Positions 55,536 to 63,627 of a stretch of 64,000 nucleotides of DNA are shown in pieces. A program made the position numbers and the translations under genes. Below the pieces are notes generated by a model that did no database searches, was not told where the DNA came from, and saw nothing but the letters and a program-made list of their open reading frames with translations. Within the stretch, counting starts at the first letter, position 1; the number at the start of each line of letters is the position of its first letter. The DNA is from Crocosphaera chwakensis CCY0110 (GTDB taxonomy: Bacteria; Cyanobacteriota; Cyanobacteriia; Cyanobacteriales; Microcystaceae), in assembly GCF_000169335.1 (NCBI RefSeq), contig NZ_AAXW01000012.1:71526-135525 (forward strand), in the 5' to 3' direction.

Positions 55536-56114
55536 TTGCAGCAAAAGAACACTTTATTTATGACTCCTAAAGAGTATCTGGAATGGGAGGAAAAACAACC
55601 CCTCAAATATCAGTATATGGATGGGGAAGTTTATGCTATGACAGGGGTAACCATTCCCCATACTGAAATTGCCTTTAATTTTGCTTCTAGTTTAAGAAAT
55701 CATTTACGAGGAAAAGGATGTAAAGTATTAATCGCTGATGTTAAAGTACAGGTATCAGAAAGAGGTTCCTATCATTATCCTGATGTGGTTGTTAGTTGCG
55801 ATGAAAGGGATCAAAAAGCATTCAAGTTTCTGCAACATCCTTGTTTAATTATTGAAGTGCTTTCACCGAGTACCGAAGGATTTGATAGAGGTAAAAAATT
55901 TAGAAACTATCGGAAAATTGAAACATTGAAAGAATATGTTTTAGTGAGTGCTGATCAACAATTAATTGAGTGTTTTCGTATCAATGATAACGGGGTTTGG
56001 GAATTGTACAGTTTTAGTGAGAATGAAGAGTTAACACTAGAATCAATTCAATTTAATTGTCCCATTGAATTAATATATGAAGATGTCATCTTAACTGACG
56101 AAAGCGAATCGTAA
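55536..56114 (+). CDS. Uma2 family (DUF820) putative endonuclease
   Basis: A protein of up to 192 residues of the Uma2/DUF820 family: MTPKEYLEWEEKQPLKYQYM, DGEVYAMTGVTIPHTEIAFN, VQVSERGSYHYPDVVVSCDE, LIIEVLSPSTEGFDRGKKFR and YRKIETLKEYVLVSADQQLI, with the D...E-V-L...K nuclease pattern complete. The natural N-terminus appears shifted: an ATG at 55532 in another frame reads MVAAKE, and two missing bases in GCAAAAGAACAC would join it to NTLFMTPKEY. As it stands, translation must begin at TTG 55536 or ATG 55560. Confidence 0.8.
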   Translation: MQQKNTLFMTPKEYLEWEEKQPLKYQYMDGEVYAMTGVTIPHTEIAFNFASSLRNHLRGKGCKVLIADVKVQVSERGSYHYPDVVVSCDERDQKAFKFLQHPCLIIEVLSPSTEGFDRGKKFRNYRKIETLKEYVLVSADQQLIECFRINDNGVWELYSFSENEELTLESIQFNCPIELIYEDVILTDESES

Positions 56115-56152
56115 CATAGTTTTCTAGACTGTACAAATTAAGGAGATCAATT

Positions 56153-56947
56153 ATGCCTTCCCCTTTTCCTGGAATGAACCCTTACTTAGAACTTCCTCTA
56201 TTTTGGTCACAAGTTCATACTCATTTAATTGTTGCGATAGCAGATTATATGAACCCTATTTTAAGACCAAAATATCGTATTTCTATGGAACAAAGAGTTT
56301 ATACAGACACTAATAATGATGATAACTTAGAATTAGTCGGTATTCCCGATAATATTGTTTTTAGTCCGAGTTCAAACTCAAGCGAAACCTCATCTAATAT
56401 TGCGGTTGCACCTCCGAAAGTTCAACCCTTACCTATTACTATTCCCCAACCAGAAACCGTTAAAGAATGGTATTTACAAGTCAAAAATGTAGAAACTCAA
56501 GAAGTCGTTACAGTTATTGAAATCTTATCACCTAAAAATAAAAAAGTAGGGGAAGGAAGAAACAAGTATCTAAAAAAAAGAGAACAAGTATTAATGAGTT
56601 TAACTCACTTAATAGAAATAGATTTGTTACGAAAAGGTGAGGTGATGCCGATGAATGTAGATGATAGAATAAAATCAGATTATCGTATTGTAATTAGTCG
56701 AAGCTATAACCGCCCCAAAGCAGAATTATATGCCTTTAATTTAGCACAAGAAATTCCTTCTATTCCTTTAGTTTTAAAACCAGAAGATGAAGCACCTTTA
56801 ATTCCTTTACAAGAGTTATTACATAGTATTTATGAAAAAGGGAGTTATGACTTAGCAATTAATTATCAAAAACAAACCTTAGATAATCTATCAGAAAATG
56901 AGCAAACTTGGATTAATAATTTATTACAAGAACAAGACTTAATCTAA
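56153..56947 (+). CDS. DUF4058 family protein
   Basis: A 264-residue protein starting MPSPFPGMNPYLELPLFWSQ, followed by VHTHLIVAIADYMNPILRPK, the hallmark of DUF4058, a family widespread in cyanobacteria and planctomycetes with unknown function. EVVTVIEILSPKNKKVGEGR resembles the E-V/I-L-S-P-x-N-K nuclease-like motif seen in Uma2-type folds, so a PD-(D/E)XK relation is possible. It follows the Uma2 gene by 38 bp with GGAG before the ATG. Confidence 0.85.
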   Translation: MPSPFPGMNPYLELPLFWSQVHTHLIVAIADYMNPILRPKYRISMEQRVYTDTNNDDNLELVGIPDNIVFSPSSNSSETSSNIAVAPPKVQPLPITIPQPETVKEWYLQVKNVETQEVVTVIEILSPKNKKVGEGRNKYLKKREQVLMSLTHLIEIDLLRKGEVMPMNVDDRIKSDYRIVISRSYNRPKAELYAFNLAQEIPSIPLVLKPEDEAPLIPLQELLHSIYEKGSYDLAINYQKQTLDNLSENEQTWINNLLQEQDLI

Positions 56948-56978
56948 ATTAATTTTTTTATCTTGAATATTAAAACTT

Positions 56979-59393
56979 TCATTGTTTCATTCTACGTATA
57001 TCATCTTTTAATCTATATAATTGGTTCAGTTCTTTTCGATTATTCTTTATTTTATTTTCATTAATTTCAATACTTTGATCACAATGATAAAGAGCAGAAT
57101 GATAAAGAGCAGATTCACGCTTACCCATATCTTTATAAGCTTTAGCTAAACTTTTATGAACCATTGCCATACCTCGATAATCATGAATACTATTTAACTT
57201 CTGAAGACTTGATGTAAAATTATGAATTGCTTGTTTGTAGTCCGGTTTATCCATATACATTTTGCCTTTATTATGTAACATAAGTCCTTCACCTCCTTTA
57301 TTCTCTCTTTGTTTTTCTATTTTAATTCCCTCATGAAAAGCTTTCTCTGCATCTTCATATAGTCTCAATTTACCAAGAGTTTGTCCGTAGTTATCTAACG
57401 AAAAAGCTAAATCTTTGAGACTGTCTCGTTCATTTCTGTTTTTTCGATCTGCACGAATACTAACACTTTCTTGGAGATATATTTGAGATTGCCCATAATA
57501 CTTTTGTGATTGTTGTTGATCTTTCTCTTTATCACCTAAACTCCGATAAATACCACCTAAGGTTGTTAAAACCTCTCCTAGATGTTTTTCTGCCTTACTC
57601 TTTTCTTTAGGATCTTTTTGGTTGTACCACATCTTACCTTGTATCCTACTTTTTTCACAATCATTTTTGGCCTCTTCTAATTCACCCTGTGCTTTGTAGC
57701 AATTACCTCGACTATTAAGTACCATAGCAATATGTGTGGCAAAATTATACTCTTTTCCAATTTTTAAGCTTGTATTAAAATCCTCCATCGCTCTTTTATA
57801 TTCACGTTTTCGTTGCCATAATCCCCCTTTTTTATTTAATAGTTTAGCTTCCTGTAATTTGCGTTTTTCTTCAGGTTCAATATTAATCAATATTTCTTGC
57901 ATTTCTTCCAGGGTGTCTATTGCTTGCTGATAGTTATTCAAATTTCTATAAAAATCTTCTTTAGCAAATCCAAAGTCAATAGCTTCTTCCCATTTCTTTA
58001 ACTGTATTGCTAATTGATAAAATTCAGTAGCAATATCAACTCCAAATTTGCAAATCAACTTTCGACTCTTGCTATGACCATATTTTAAATCGTCCAAAAC
58101 AGTTTGAGCAAAATTATATTCCCAGATTTGTTTTTCTTTTAGTAATTTAGCGACGTAAAGTATGGACTCTAAATGCGTCATTATATCTTTTCTATTATTC
58201 TTAACTAAATCAATAAAATATTGAGCATATTCTTCTTCTGCTTTTTTCTTTAAATCGGGATTTTCTCTAAGTTTATATGCAGCAAATTGATGGATAAGAG
58301 GATGAAATTCATAAATATAATTATCTTCATCTTGCTCCTGAACTTCATCAATTAAAGAAACATCCACAAGAGCATCTATATGATTATCTACATCATCTTC
58401 ATGTTTTAATTCAATAGCTTTTCCAATAGAGTCTGCTTCATCTAGAGAAAATTTCTCAGATGGACAAATACTTAAACAGAGAAAAAACTTAGCTTTTTTA
58501 TCTTCAAGTTGGTCAAAAGTTAACATAAAAGATACCCAAATACTTTTATCAATATTTTCATCTTCTTCAGATAAAATCTTAGGTAATTGATATTTTTCTT
58601 TTGCTTCTTCTAATTGTTTTAGATAATTTTCGAGGTTATTTTGAAGATTAGGATTACGATTTCTTTTCTTCTGTAGTAGATTTGTTAATGTGCCACCAGC
58701 AATCTTTAAAGCTAGGGGTAAATTCCCTAGAAGCTTAACTATATGCTTGGTTATATTAGGTAGTTGATTAAGTTGCTCTGTAGCTGGTTCTTCTGTATAA
58801 TATTTTAGGCATTCTAAAGCATTTTCTTCTGATAAAATTGGAAGATCGATTAATTTTCGGTCTTCCTTTTTACCTTCAAAACTCTTTAATAATTTAAGAT
58901 TACGACTGGTAATAATTATGGGACAATTATAGCTTAACTCATTTATTAATTTTTTGATTTTTTCTATATCTTTTGCTCGATCTGCGTTATCGAAAATTAA
59001 CAGATTTTTTTGGTTTTTTAATTGTTCTCTCAGATCATCAAATCGCTTCACTTCTGGTGAGTTTTTGTCCACATTTAGATAGTCACAAAGATTGTTAACT
59101 AAACTATAATAATCATATTCATCTATACGAAAAAACAAGACATTAGCATGAAATTGATGTAAATTTTTCGTAACAAAGTGTACCGCTAGTAAAGACTTTC
59201 CAACTCCAGGAAGACCATGTATACCGACTATTTTACAACGTTTATTACTGCGTTTTGAAAGCAAGAACTTTTCTAGTTCTTCTATCTTGTCATCTCTGCC
59301 GATTGGATCAATAAATCTCTCAGCATTAATTCCTGCGATAGAGACTGGTTTTCTCCTCTGTAAGTTAGTCTCAGGATCACTTACAGAGTCCAA
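56979..59393 (-). CDS. NB-ARC (STAND/NLR-like) ATPase with C-terminal TPR array
   Basis: An 804-residue signal-transduction ATPase. Residues 28-380 form the NB-ARC core: IGRDDKIEELEKFL, P-loop GLPGVGKS (60-67), Walker B LLIFDNAD (131-138), sensor IIITSR (159-164), GNLPLAL (223-229), a winged-helix region (SICPSEKFSLDEADSIG) and FHPLIHQFA (363-371) in the place of the MHD motif. From about 460 to 790 come at least six TPR-like helical pairs (for example GNCYKAQGELEEAKNDCEKS; GKMYMDKPDYKQAIHNFTSS), the likely sensor. No effector domain is fused; the overlapping upstream gene encodes a serine hydrolase that can fill this role. Bacterial NLR-like proteins of this design are known anti-phage sensors; the role here is inferred. 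Confidence 0.88.
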   Translation of the reverse strand: MDSVSDPETNLQRRKPVSIAGINAERFIDPIGRDDKIEELEKFLLSKRSNKRCKIVGIHGLPGVGKSLLAVHFVTKNLHQFHANVLFFRIDEYDYYSLVNNLCDYLNVDKNSPEVKRFDDLREQLKNQKNLLIFDNADRAKDIEKIKKLINELSYNCPIIITSRNLKLLKSFEGKKEDRKLIDLPILSEENALECLKYYTEEPATEQLNQLPNITKHIVKLLGNLPLALKIAGGTLTNLLQKKRNRNPNLQNNLENYLKQLEEAKEKYQLPKILSEEDENIDKSIWVSFMLTFDQLEDKKAKFFLCLSICPSEKFSLDEADSIGKAIELKHEDDVDNHIDALVDVSLIDEVQEQDEDNYIYEFHPLIHQFAAYKLRENPDLKKKAEEEYAQYFIDLVKNNRKDIMTHLESILYVAKLLKEKQIWEYNFAQTVLDDLKYGHSKSRKLICKFGVDIATEFYQLAIQLKKWEEAIDFGFAKEDFYRNLNNYQQAIDTLEEMQEILINIEPEEKRKLQEAKLLNKKGGLWQRKREYKRAMEDFNTSLKIGKEYNFATHIAMVLNSRGNCYKAQGELEEAKNDCEKSRIQGKMWYNQKDPKEKSKAEKHLGEVLTTLGGIYRSLGDKEKDQQQSQKYYGQSQIYLQESVSIRADRKNRNERDSLKDLAFSLDNYGQTLGKLRLYEDAEKAFHEGIKIEKQRENKGGEGLMLHNKGKMYMDKPDYKQAIHNFTSSLQKLNSIHDYRGMAMVHKSLAKAYKDMGKRESALYHSALYHCDQSIEINENKIKNNRKELNQLYRLKDDIRRMKQ

Positions 59394-60403
59394 TGAGGGT
59401 TTTTTGTTTCAGAATTCTCTCTGGATTCATATTGATTGTGTGGTAAATTAATTCGTGGTCTTGTAGGAGAAGAAGACGGATAAGTTGAATGAGATTTTAT
59501 AACTTTATTAATTAAGGAAAGAAGCGTTTCTTGGATTATATTATTAGGATTCCAACTTTCTGGTTTTGCAATTGTTTCATGATCTGTATCTTCAGCCACT
59601 GTTGGTTCCTCACCTAAAATACCAGGATCAGCCTCATCTTTTTCAACAATCATTAACCCATTTATAGGATTTTTTTCATAAAACGCTTTTGTCCTAATAT
59701 TTAGGCTCTTGTGATTGTTCTTATAAAAAAGATTAGTTTCTGTTAACTTATCTTGTTCATTTCTTAGTGCGTTAACAAACTGAGATGCTGATATAAAACT
59801 GGTAGCTATTTGGATGGCTTGTTGAGCTACAGGTAAGCCCTCAAATTGTTTAACAAATTTTGATAAGCTTGGTTCCGTATGAGGAGTAGCTAAAAAAACA
59901 ATCCCTTTAGGAATATTAATAATTTGTTGATTTTCTAGACTATTATCTTTTAATGTAAAAGCGGTTTGCAGCATTTGTTTAACAATAATTCCCCCAAGAC
60001 TATAAGCAATAAAAATAATTGGTTTTTCAGCTAACTCTTTATTTTCTATTCTACTTCTTAAATTGCTACCTGTTTCCAAAATTGATAATGTATCTCCTCT
60101 GAAATTAGCATTATAACCATAAGACCAAATCTTCATATCTGGTCTTTCTTTTGCAAGCCAATTCGGCCAAAATTCTAAAGTATGAAAATGATTATCCCAA
60201 AAAGCTTTACTATCAATATCATCATTTATGTTTTTATATTTATTTTTTTTAAAATCCTGATCCATTTTGATCTTTGGATACCAAGTCGTGATAGGATGTC
60301 CCATTAAACCATGTACAAAAACAATATGTCCTTGACATTCAGAGTTGTCCTGGTTAGTAATAGGTAATAATCCTAGTCTGTTTTCACCAATGGTATTCGT
60401 CAT
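59381..60403 (-). CDS. SERAC1/SesB-like alpha/beta hydrolase, probable effector of the NB-ARC gene
   Basis: A 340-residue hydrolase. Oxyanion strand GHIVFVHGLMGHPITTW (25-41), then FWPNWLAKERPDMKIWSYGY (79-97), nucleophile elbow FIAYSLGGIIVKQML (Ser 135), VFLATPHTEPSLSKFV and the catalytic His in AEDTDHETIAKPES (His 275). This set of motifs is that of SERAC1-like lipases/esterases and of the SesB domain fused to NLR receptors in fungi. The C-terminal 65 residues are polar and Pro/Asn rich. Its 3' end overlaps the NB-ARC gene by 13 bp, so the two are made together and the hydrolase comes first. Substrate (probably lipid ester) is an inference. Confidence 0.82.
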   Translation of the reverse strand: MTNTIGENRLGLLPITNQDNSECQGHIVFVHGLMGHPITTWYPKIKMDQDFKKNKYKNINDDIDSKAFWDNHFHTLEFWPNWLAKERPDMKIWSYGYNANFRGDTLSILETGSNLRSRIENKELAEKPIIFIAYSLGGIIVKQMLQTAFTLKDNSLENQQIINIPKGIVFLATPHTEPSLSKFVKQFEGLPVAQQAIQIATSFISASQFVNALRNEQDKLTETNLFYKNNHKSLNIRTKAFYEKNPINGLMIVEKDEADPGILGEEPTVAEDTDHETIAKPESWNPNNIIQETLLSLINKVIKSHSTYPSSSPTRPRINLPHNQYESRENSETKNPHWTL

Positions 60404-60601
60404 TTAAGAATAGAAAAAATTTTACTAACCTTGATTATAACAACAAAGATACTCATGGCCAACTGCCAAATTGATTGAGCAACATTTTGTTATCATAAAC
60501 GTTAACTAATCAATTTTGATTTTCATAAAATTTTTACAGCTATCATTTTATTATTTTTGTATAAAATAGAAAGAAGTCAAAAAATTAGTTAATACATCTA
60601 C

Positions 60602-62212
60602 ATGAAACGAACCGTTGCTTGGGTCATCAGCAGTTTAACAACCGTCACAGGAATTATTACCCCTAGTTTGGCTTTGAATACCTCCACAGGAGAAGCCGGC
60701 ATCTATGCACATCGCTTACATGAACAACCCTATAATTTAACAGGTAAAAAAATCGCCATTGGACAAGTAGAAATTGGACGACCTGGAATCTTTGGTTTCG
60801 ATAAAATTGCAGCATGGAGTCCCACCTTTCAACTAGCCGGGGTATATTATCAAAATCGAGACGTTAAATCTAACGGCAACCTAGATAACCATGCGGCCAT
60901 GGTAGCAAGCGTTATGGTGAGTCAAGATAAAAAATTGCCAGGAGTTGCCCCAAATGCCAGATTATACGCTTCTGCTATTGGTGCCATTAAAGGGGGTGGC
61001 CAACCCCAAGAATGTTTGGCTAGTCAACATATTGCCCAACGCAATAGTGGAGATGTCAGAGCGATTAACTTTAGTTTTGGAGAATCTTTAGAACAGGATA
61101 ATCGCAAGGATGCAAAGCTAGATGGCAACGCTCACTTAACCCAATGTATTGACTGGTCATCACGGGTTCATGATACCTTATACGTCATTGCCGGTAACCA
61201 GGGAACAGGGGGCATTCCTATCCCCACAGACCACTATAACGGCATTACCACTGCCTATACCACCAAACGGGATGGAATTTATGCAAAAGTGGATTTTGCC
61301 AACCTCAGCGCCCTTCCGGTGGGCATTGGCCGCAGTTTAATCAAACGGGAGATTAACGTCGGGTCAAGACGGGGTATTAATTTAGTGGCCCCAGGCAGTA
61401 AAGTAGCTGTGTATGACTTAGCTGGAACCATCCAGGAAGTCAGTGGAACCAGCTTTGCAGCCCCTCATATCACTGCATCTGTGGCCCTGTTACAAGAATT
61501 CGGCGATCGCCAACTCCGCACCCAACAACCTAACTGGAGTCTCGACTCTCGCCGTCATCAAGTTAATAAAGCAGTTTTACTCAATTCTGCTGATAAGATA
61601 CAGGATAAGGGCAATGGCCTGTTATTGGGGATGATGCGAACAATTTTTAGTAAAACCCATTATACTTGGTTCGAGTCCGATGCCTACCGTAACCCTGAAA
61701 TTCCTGTTGATATGCAAATGGGAACGGGCCACCTTAATGCACTGCGGGCCTATGAACAGTTTATTGCCGGTCAATGGAAACCTCAAAATCCAGTGCCGGC
61801 TATGGGTTGGGACTATGAAACCGTGACCAAAGATAATTATCAAGAGTATGTTCTTTCCCAACCCTTACCAGAAAATAGTTTTGTTTCCATTACCCTAGTT
61901 TGGGATAGATTAGTGGAACTCAATGACAAAAACAAGAATGAGCGATACGATCTCGGAGAGAATTTTGAGGATCGAGGGATTAATAATCTCGATCTCTATT
62001 TAATGCCTGCGAATGCCGAGAATACTGCTCAAAGTGTCTGTCGTTCTATTAGTCGGGTGGATAATACAGAACACATTTTTTGTCCTGTTTCCACCGCCGG
62101 CAACTACAAAATACGGGTAAAGTATCAGCAACAAGTTAATCAAGGAGAACAACCTTATGGGTTAGCTTGGTGGACGGTTCCCCAAAATTCCATAACGCTA
62201 AATGCTCAGTAA
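60602..62212 (+). CDS. S8 (subtilisin-like) family serine peptidase, secreted
   Basis: A 536-residue protein with a signal peptide (MKRTVAWVISSLTTVTGIIT, cut near PSLA-LN). The subtilase fold is recognisable: HAAMVASVMVSQDKKLPGVA (His region), INFSFGESLEQDN, YVIAGNQGTGG (oxyanion Asn) and EVSGTSFAAPHITASVALLQ (Ser). At the expected catalytic Asp site the sequence is IGQVEIGRPGIFGFDK, with Glu where DTG or DSG is normal; a following Asp could serve instead. A C-terminal beta-domain (about 390-530) follows. Divergent from the hydrolase/NB-ARC operon; a functional link is not evident. Confidence 0.85.
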   Translation: MKRTVAWVISSLTTVTGIITPSLALNTSTGEAGIYAHRLHEQPYNLTGKKIAIGQVEIGRPGIFGFDKIAAWSPTFQLAGVYYQNRDVKSNGNLDNHAAMVASVMVSQDKKLPGVAPNARLYASAIGAIKGGGQPQECLASQHIAQRNSGDVRAINFSFGESLEQDNRKDAKLDGNAHLTQCIDWSSRVHDTLYVIAGNQGTGGIPIPTDHYNGITTAYTTKRDGIYAKVDFANLSALPVGIGRSLIKREINVGSRRGINLVAPGSKVAVYDLAGTIQEVSGTSFAAPHITASVALLQEFGDRQLRTQQPNWSLDSRRHQVNKAVLLNSADKIQDKGNGLLLGMMRTIFSKTHYTWFESDAYRNPEIPVDMQMGTGHLNALRAYEQFIAGQWKPQNPVPAMGWDYETVTKDNYQEYVLSQPLPENSFVSITLVWDRLVELNDKNKNERYDLGENFEDRGINNLDLYLMPANAENTAQSVCRSISRVDNTEHIFCPVSTAGNYKIRVKYQQQVNQGEQPYGLAWWTVPQNSITLNAQ

Positions 62213-62232
62213 CTTTATTATGTAATATACTC

Positions 62233-62262
62233 TTGACATAGTATGCTACATAAATGTATTAT
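62233..62262 (+). promoter_or_regulatory. Canonical sigma-70-type promoter upstream of two tRNA genes
   Basis: Consensus TTGACA (62233-62238), 18-bp spacer, TATTAT (62257-62262), about 30 bp before the first tRNA. Confidence 0.65.
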
Positions 62263-62292
62263 ATTACTACAGACGTAATATGATGCTCAAAC

Positions 62293-62365
62293 AGCAGTGT
62301 AGCATAATGGTCAATGCACCAGCCTCATAAGCTGGAGTATATGGGTTCAAGTCCCATCGCTGCTA
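62293..62365 (+). tRNA. tRNA with CAT anticodon (elongator Met or Ile2), divergent
   Basis: A 73-nt cloverleaf: acceptor AGCAGTG/CGCTGCT (one G:U pair), D-arm GCAT/ATGC, anticodon arm CCAGC-CTCATAA-GCTGG with CAT at 62326-62328, variable loop AGTAT, T-arm ATGGG-TTCAAGT-CCCAT, discriminator A. No CCA encoded. It lacks the initiator hallmarks. It could be elongator Met or, if C34 is modified to lysidine, Ile. The sequence differs from the usual GGCGGTG-type elongator. Confidence 0.85.
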
Positions 62366-62383
62366 CTGACACCATCTATGTAT

Positions 62384-62457
62384 GGTGCCGTAGACAAACT
62401 GGTAAAGTCACCTGCCTTTCACGTAGGAGTTTGCGGGTTCAAACCCCGTCGGCACTG
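62384..62457 (+). tRNA. tRNA-Glu (TTC), divergent sequence
   Basis: A 74-nt cloverleaf: acceptor GGTGCCG/CGGCACT (G1:U72 at the top), short 3-bp D-stem GAC/GTC, anticodon arm CCTGC-CTTTCAC-GTAGG with TTC at 62418-62420, variable loop AGTTT, T-arm GCGGG-TTCAAAC-CCCGT, discriminator G. It lies 18 bp after the previous tRNA. The sequence is unlike the GCCCCC-type tRNA-Glu of cyanobacteria, so it may be an additional, acquired copy. Confidence 0.8.
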
Positions 62458-62483
62458 CTATTTTTTTAGATAATACTCCGAAC

Positions 62484-63521
62484 TTAATAAGGTTGCAGTT
62501 GCCAAACTTTAACCATCTTATCTTCGGCCCCACTGTAGAGATATTGACCATCTCGACTAAAAGCCAAAGATAAAACCCATCCGCGATGACCCTGTAAGGT
62601 AGCTAATTTGCGCCCTGTGGCAAGATCAAATAACATAATGGTTCCCTCCTTATTCGCTGTTGCAACGGTTCTATTATCGGGGGAAACAGCAATGGTATTA
62701 ATTTCTAACTTTGGCCCTTTCGTAGACCAAACTTGTTGAAGGGTGGTTAAATCCCAACTTTTGACAAAATTACGGACTGCAGCCACTAATTGAGTGCCGT
62801 CATTGCTGATTTTTAAATCATTAATAAATCCAGGTTGTTGCGAGGACGTATTTAATAATTTAAAAGTGGTTGCATCCCAGAACTTTAACGTGCGATCGCT
62901 TCCTATTGCTCCTGTAATAAACATAGTACCGTCCGGGGTATATTGAACGCTAGTAGTTGGCCCAATATTGGCCCCGATGGTTTTAATCAATTCTCCAGAC
63001 TCAAGATCCCAAATTCTAATCGTTTGATCGTCTCCACTGACACTAACAATATTATTCCCATCAGGACTAATAGCCACATCACTCACTTTTCCTGTATGTT
63101 CTCTGAGAAAACTTAATTTTTGTCCAGTGGATAAGCTTAAAACCATCACGGTTTGATCGTCACCCACGACTAAAATATCTTTTTCGACATTAAAAGCAAT
63201 AGAAGAATAATTATTAACTAAAACCGCTTTACTGTAGAGGGTTTCTTTGGTTTCTAAATCAATGGCAGTCAGTTCTCCATCTCCTGTCCCAACTAATAAT
63301 AGTTTCCCGTCTGGAGTAATTGCTAAGGATTTTACAACACCATTAAATCCCTGTAAATCTTCAACGGTTATATTAGCTTGAGCAAGATAGTCTCTTGATT
63401 GAGATAAAGGAACTTGTGCAGAAACTTTAGAGCCAATTATTGAATAATTTAGGGTTAAAGCGACACCAATTCCTGCAATAACAGAGGATAAAGATTTTAT
63501 ATAGTTGGCTTGTCTTATCAT
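62484..63521 (-). CDS. WD40 repeat protein, exported or membrane anchored
   Basis: A 345-residue protein with an N-terminal hydrophobic stretch (SVIAGIGVALTLNYSIIGSK), then about seven WD40 blades: VKSLAITPDGKLLLVGTGDG, VSDVAISPDGNNIVSVSGDD, QTIRIWDLESGELIKTI, VLSLAFSRDGQYLYSGAEDK and MVKVWQLQPY as the closing blade. It should form one beta-propeller, a docking platform with unknown partner. Confidence 0.88.
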   Translation of the reverse strand: MIRQANYIKSLSSVIAGIGVALTLNYSIIGSKVSAQVPLSQSRDYLAQANITVEDLQGFNGVVKSLAITPDGKLLLVGTGDGELTAIDLETKETLYSKAVLVNNYSSIAFNVEKDILVVGDDQTVMVLSLSTGQKLSFLREHTGKVSDVAISPDGNNIVSVSGDDQTIRIWDLESGELIKTIGANIGPTTSVQYTPDGTMFITGAIGSDRTLKFWDATTFKLLNTSSQQPGFINDLKISNDGTQLVAAVRNFVKSWDLTTLQQVWSTKGPKLEINTIAVSPDNRTVATANKEGTIMLFDLATGRKLATLQGHRGWVLSLAFSRDGQYLYSGAEDKMVKVWQLQPY

Positions 63522-63627
63522 AATTTATCCTGAGATATTAACTTTTTGGGATTGATATGATAGGTTACAAAATTTTTCTCACTAAAACAAGGAACCAGTT
63601 GACTGTTCATTAACTGGCATAATTCTG

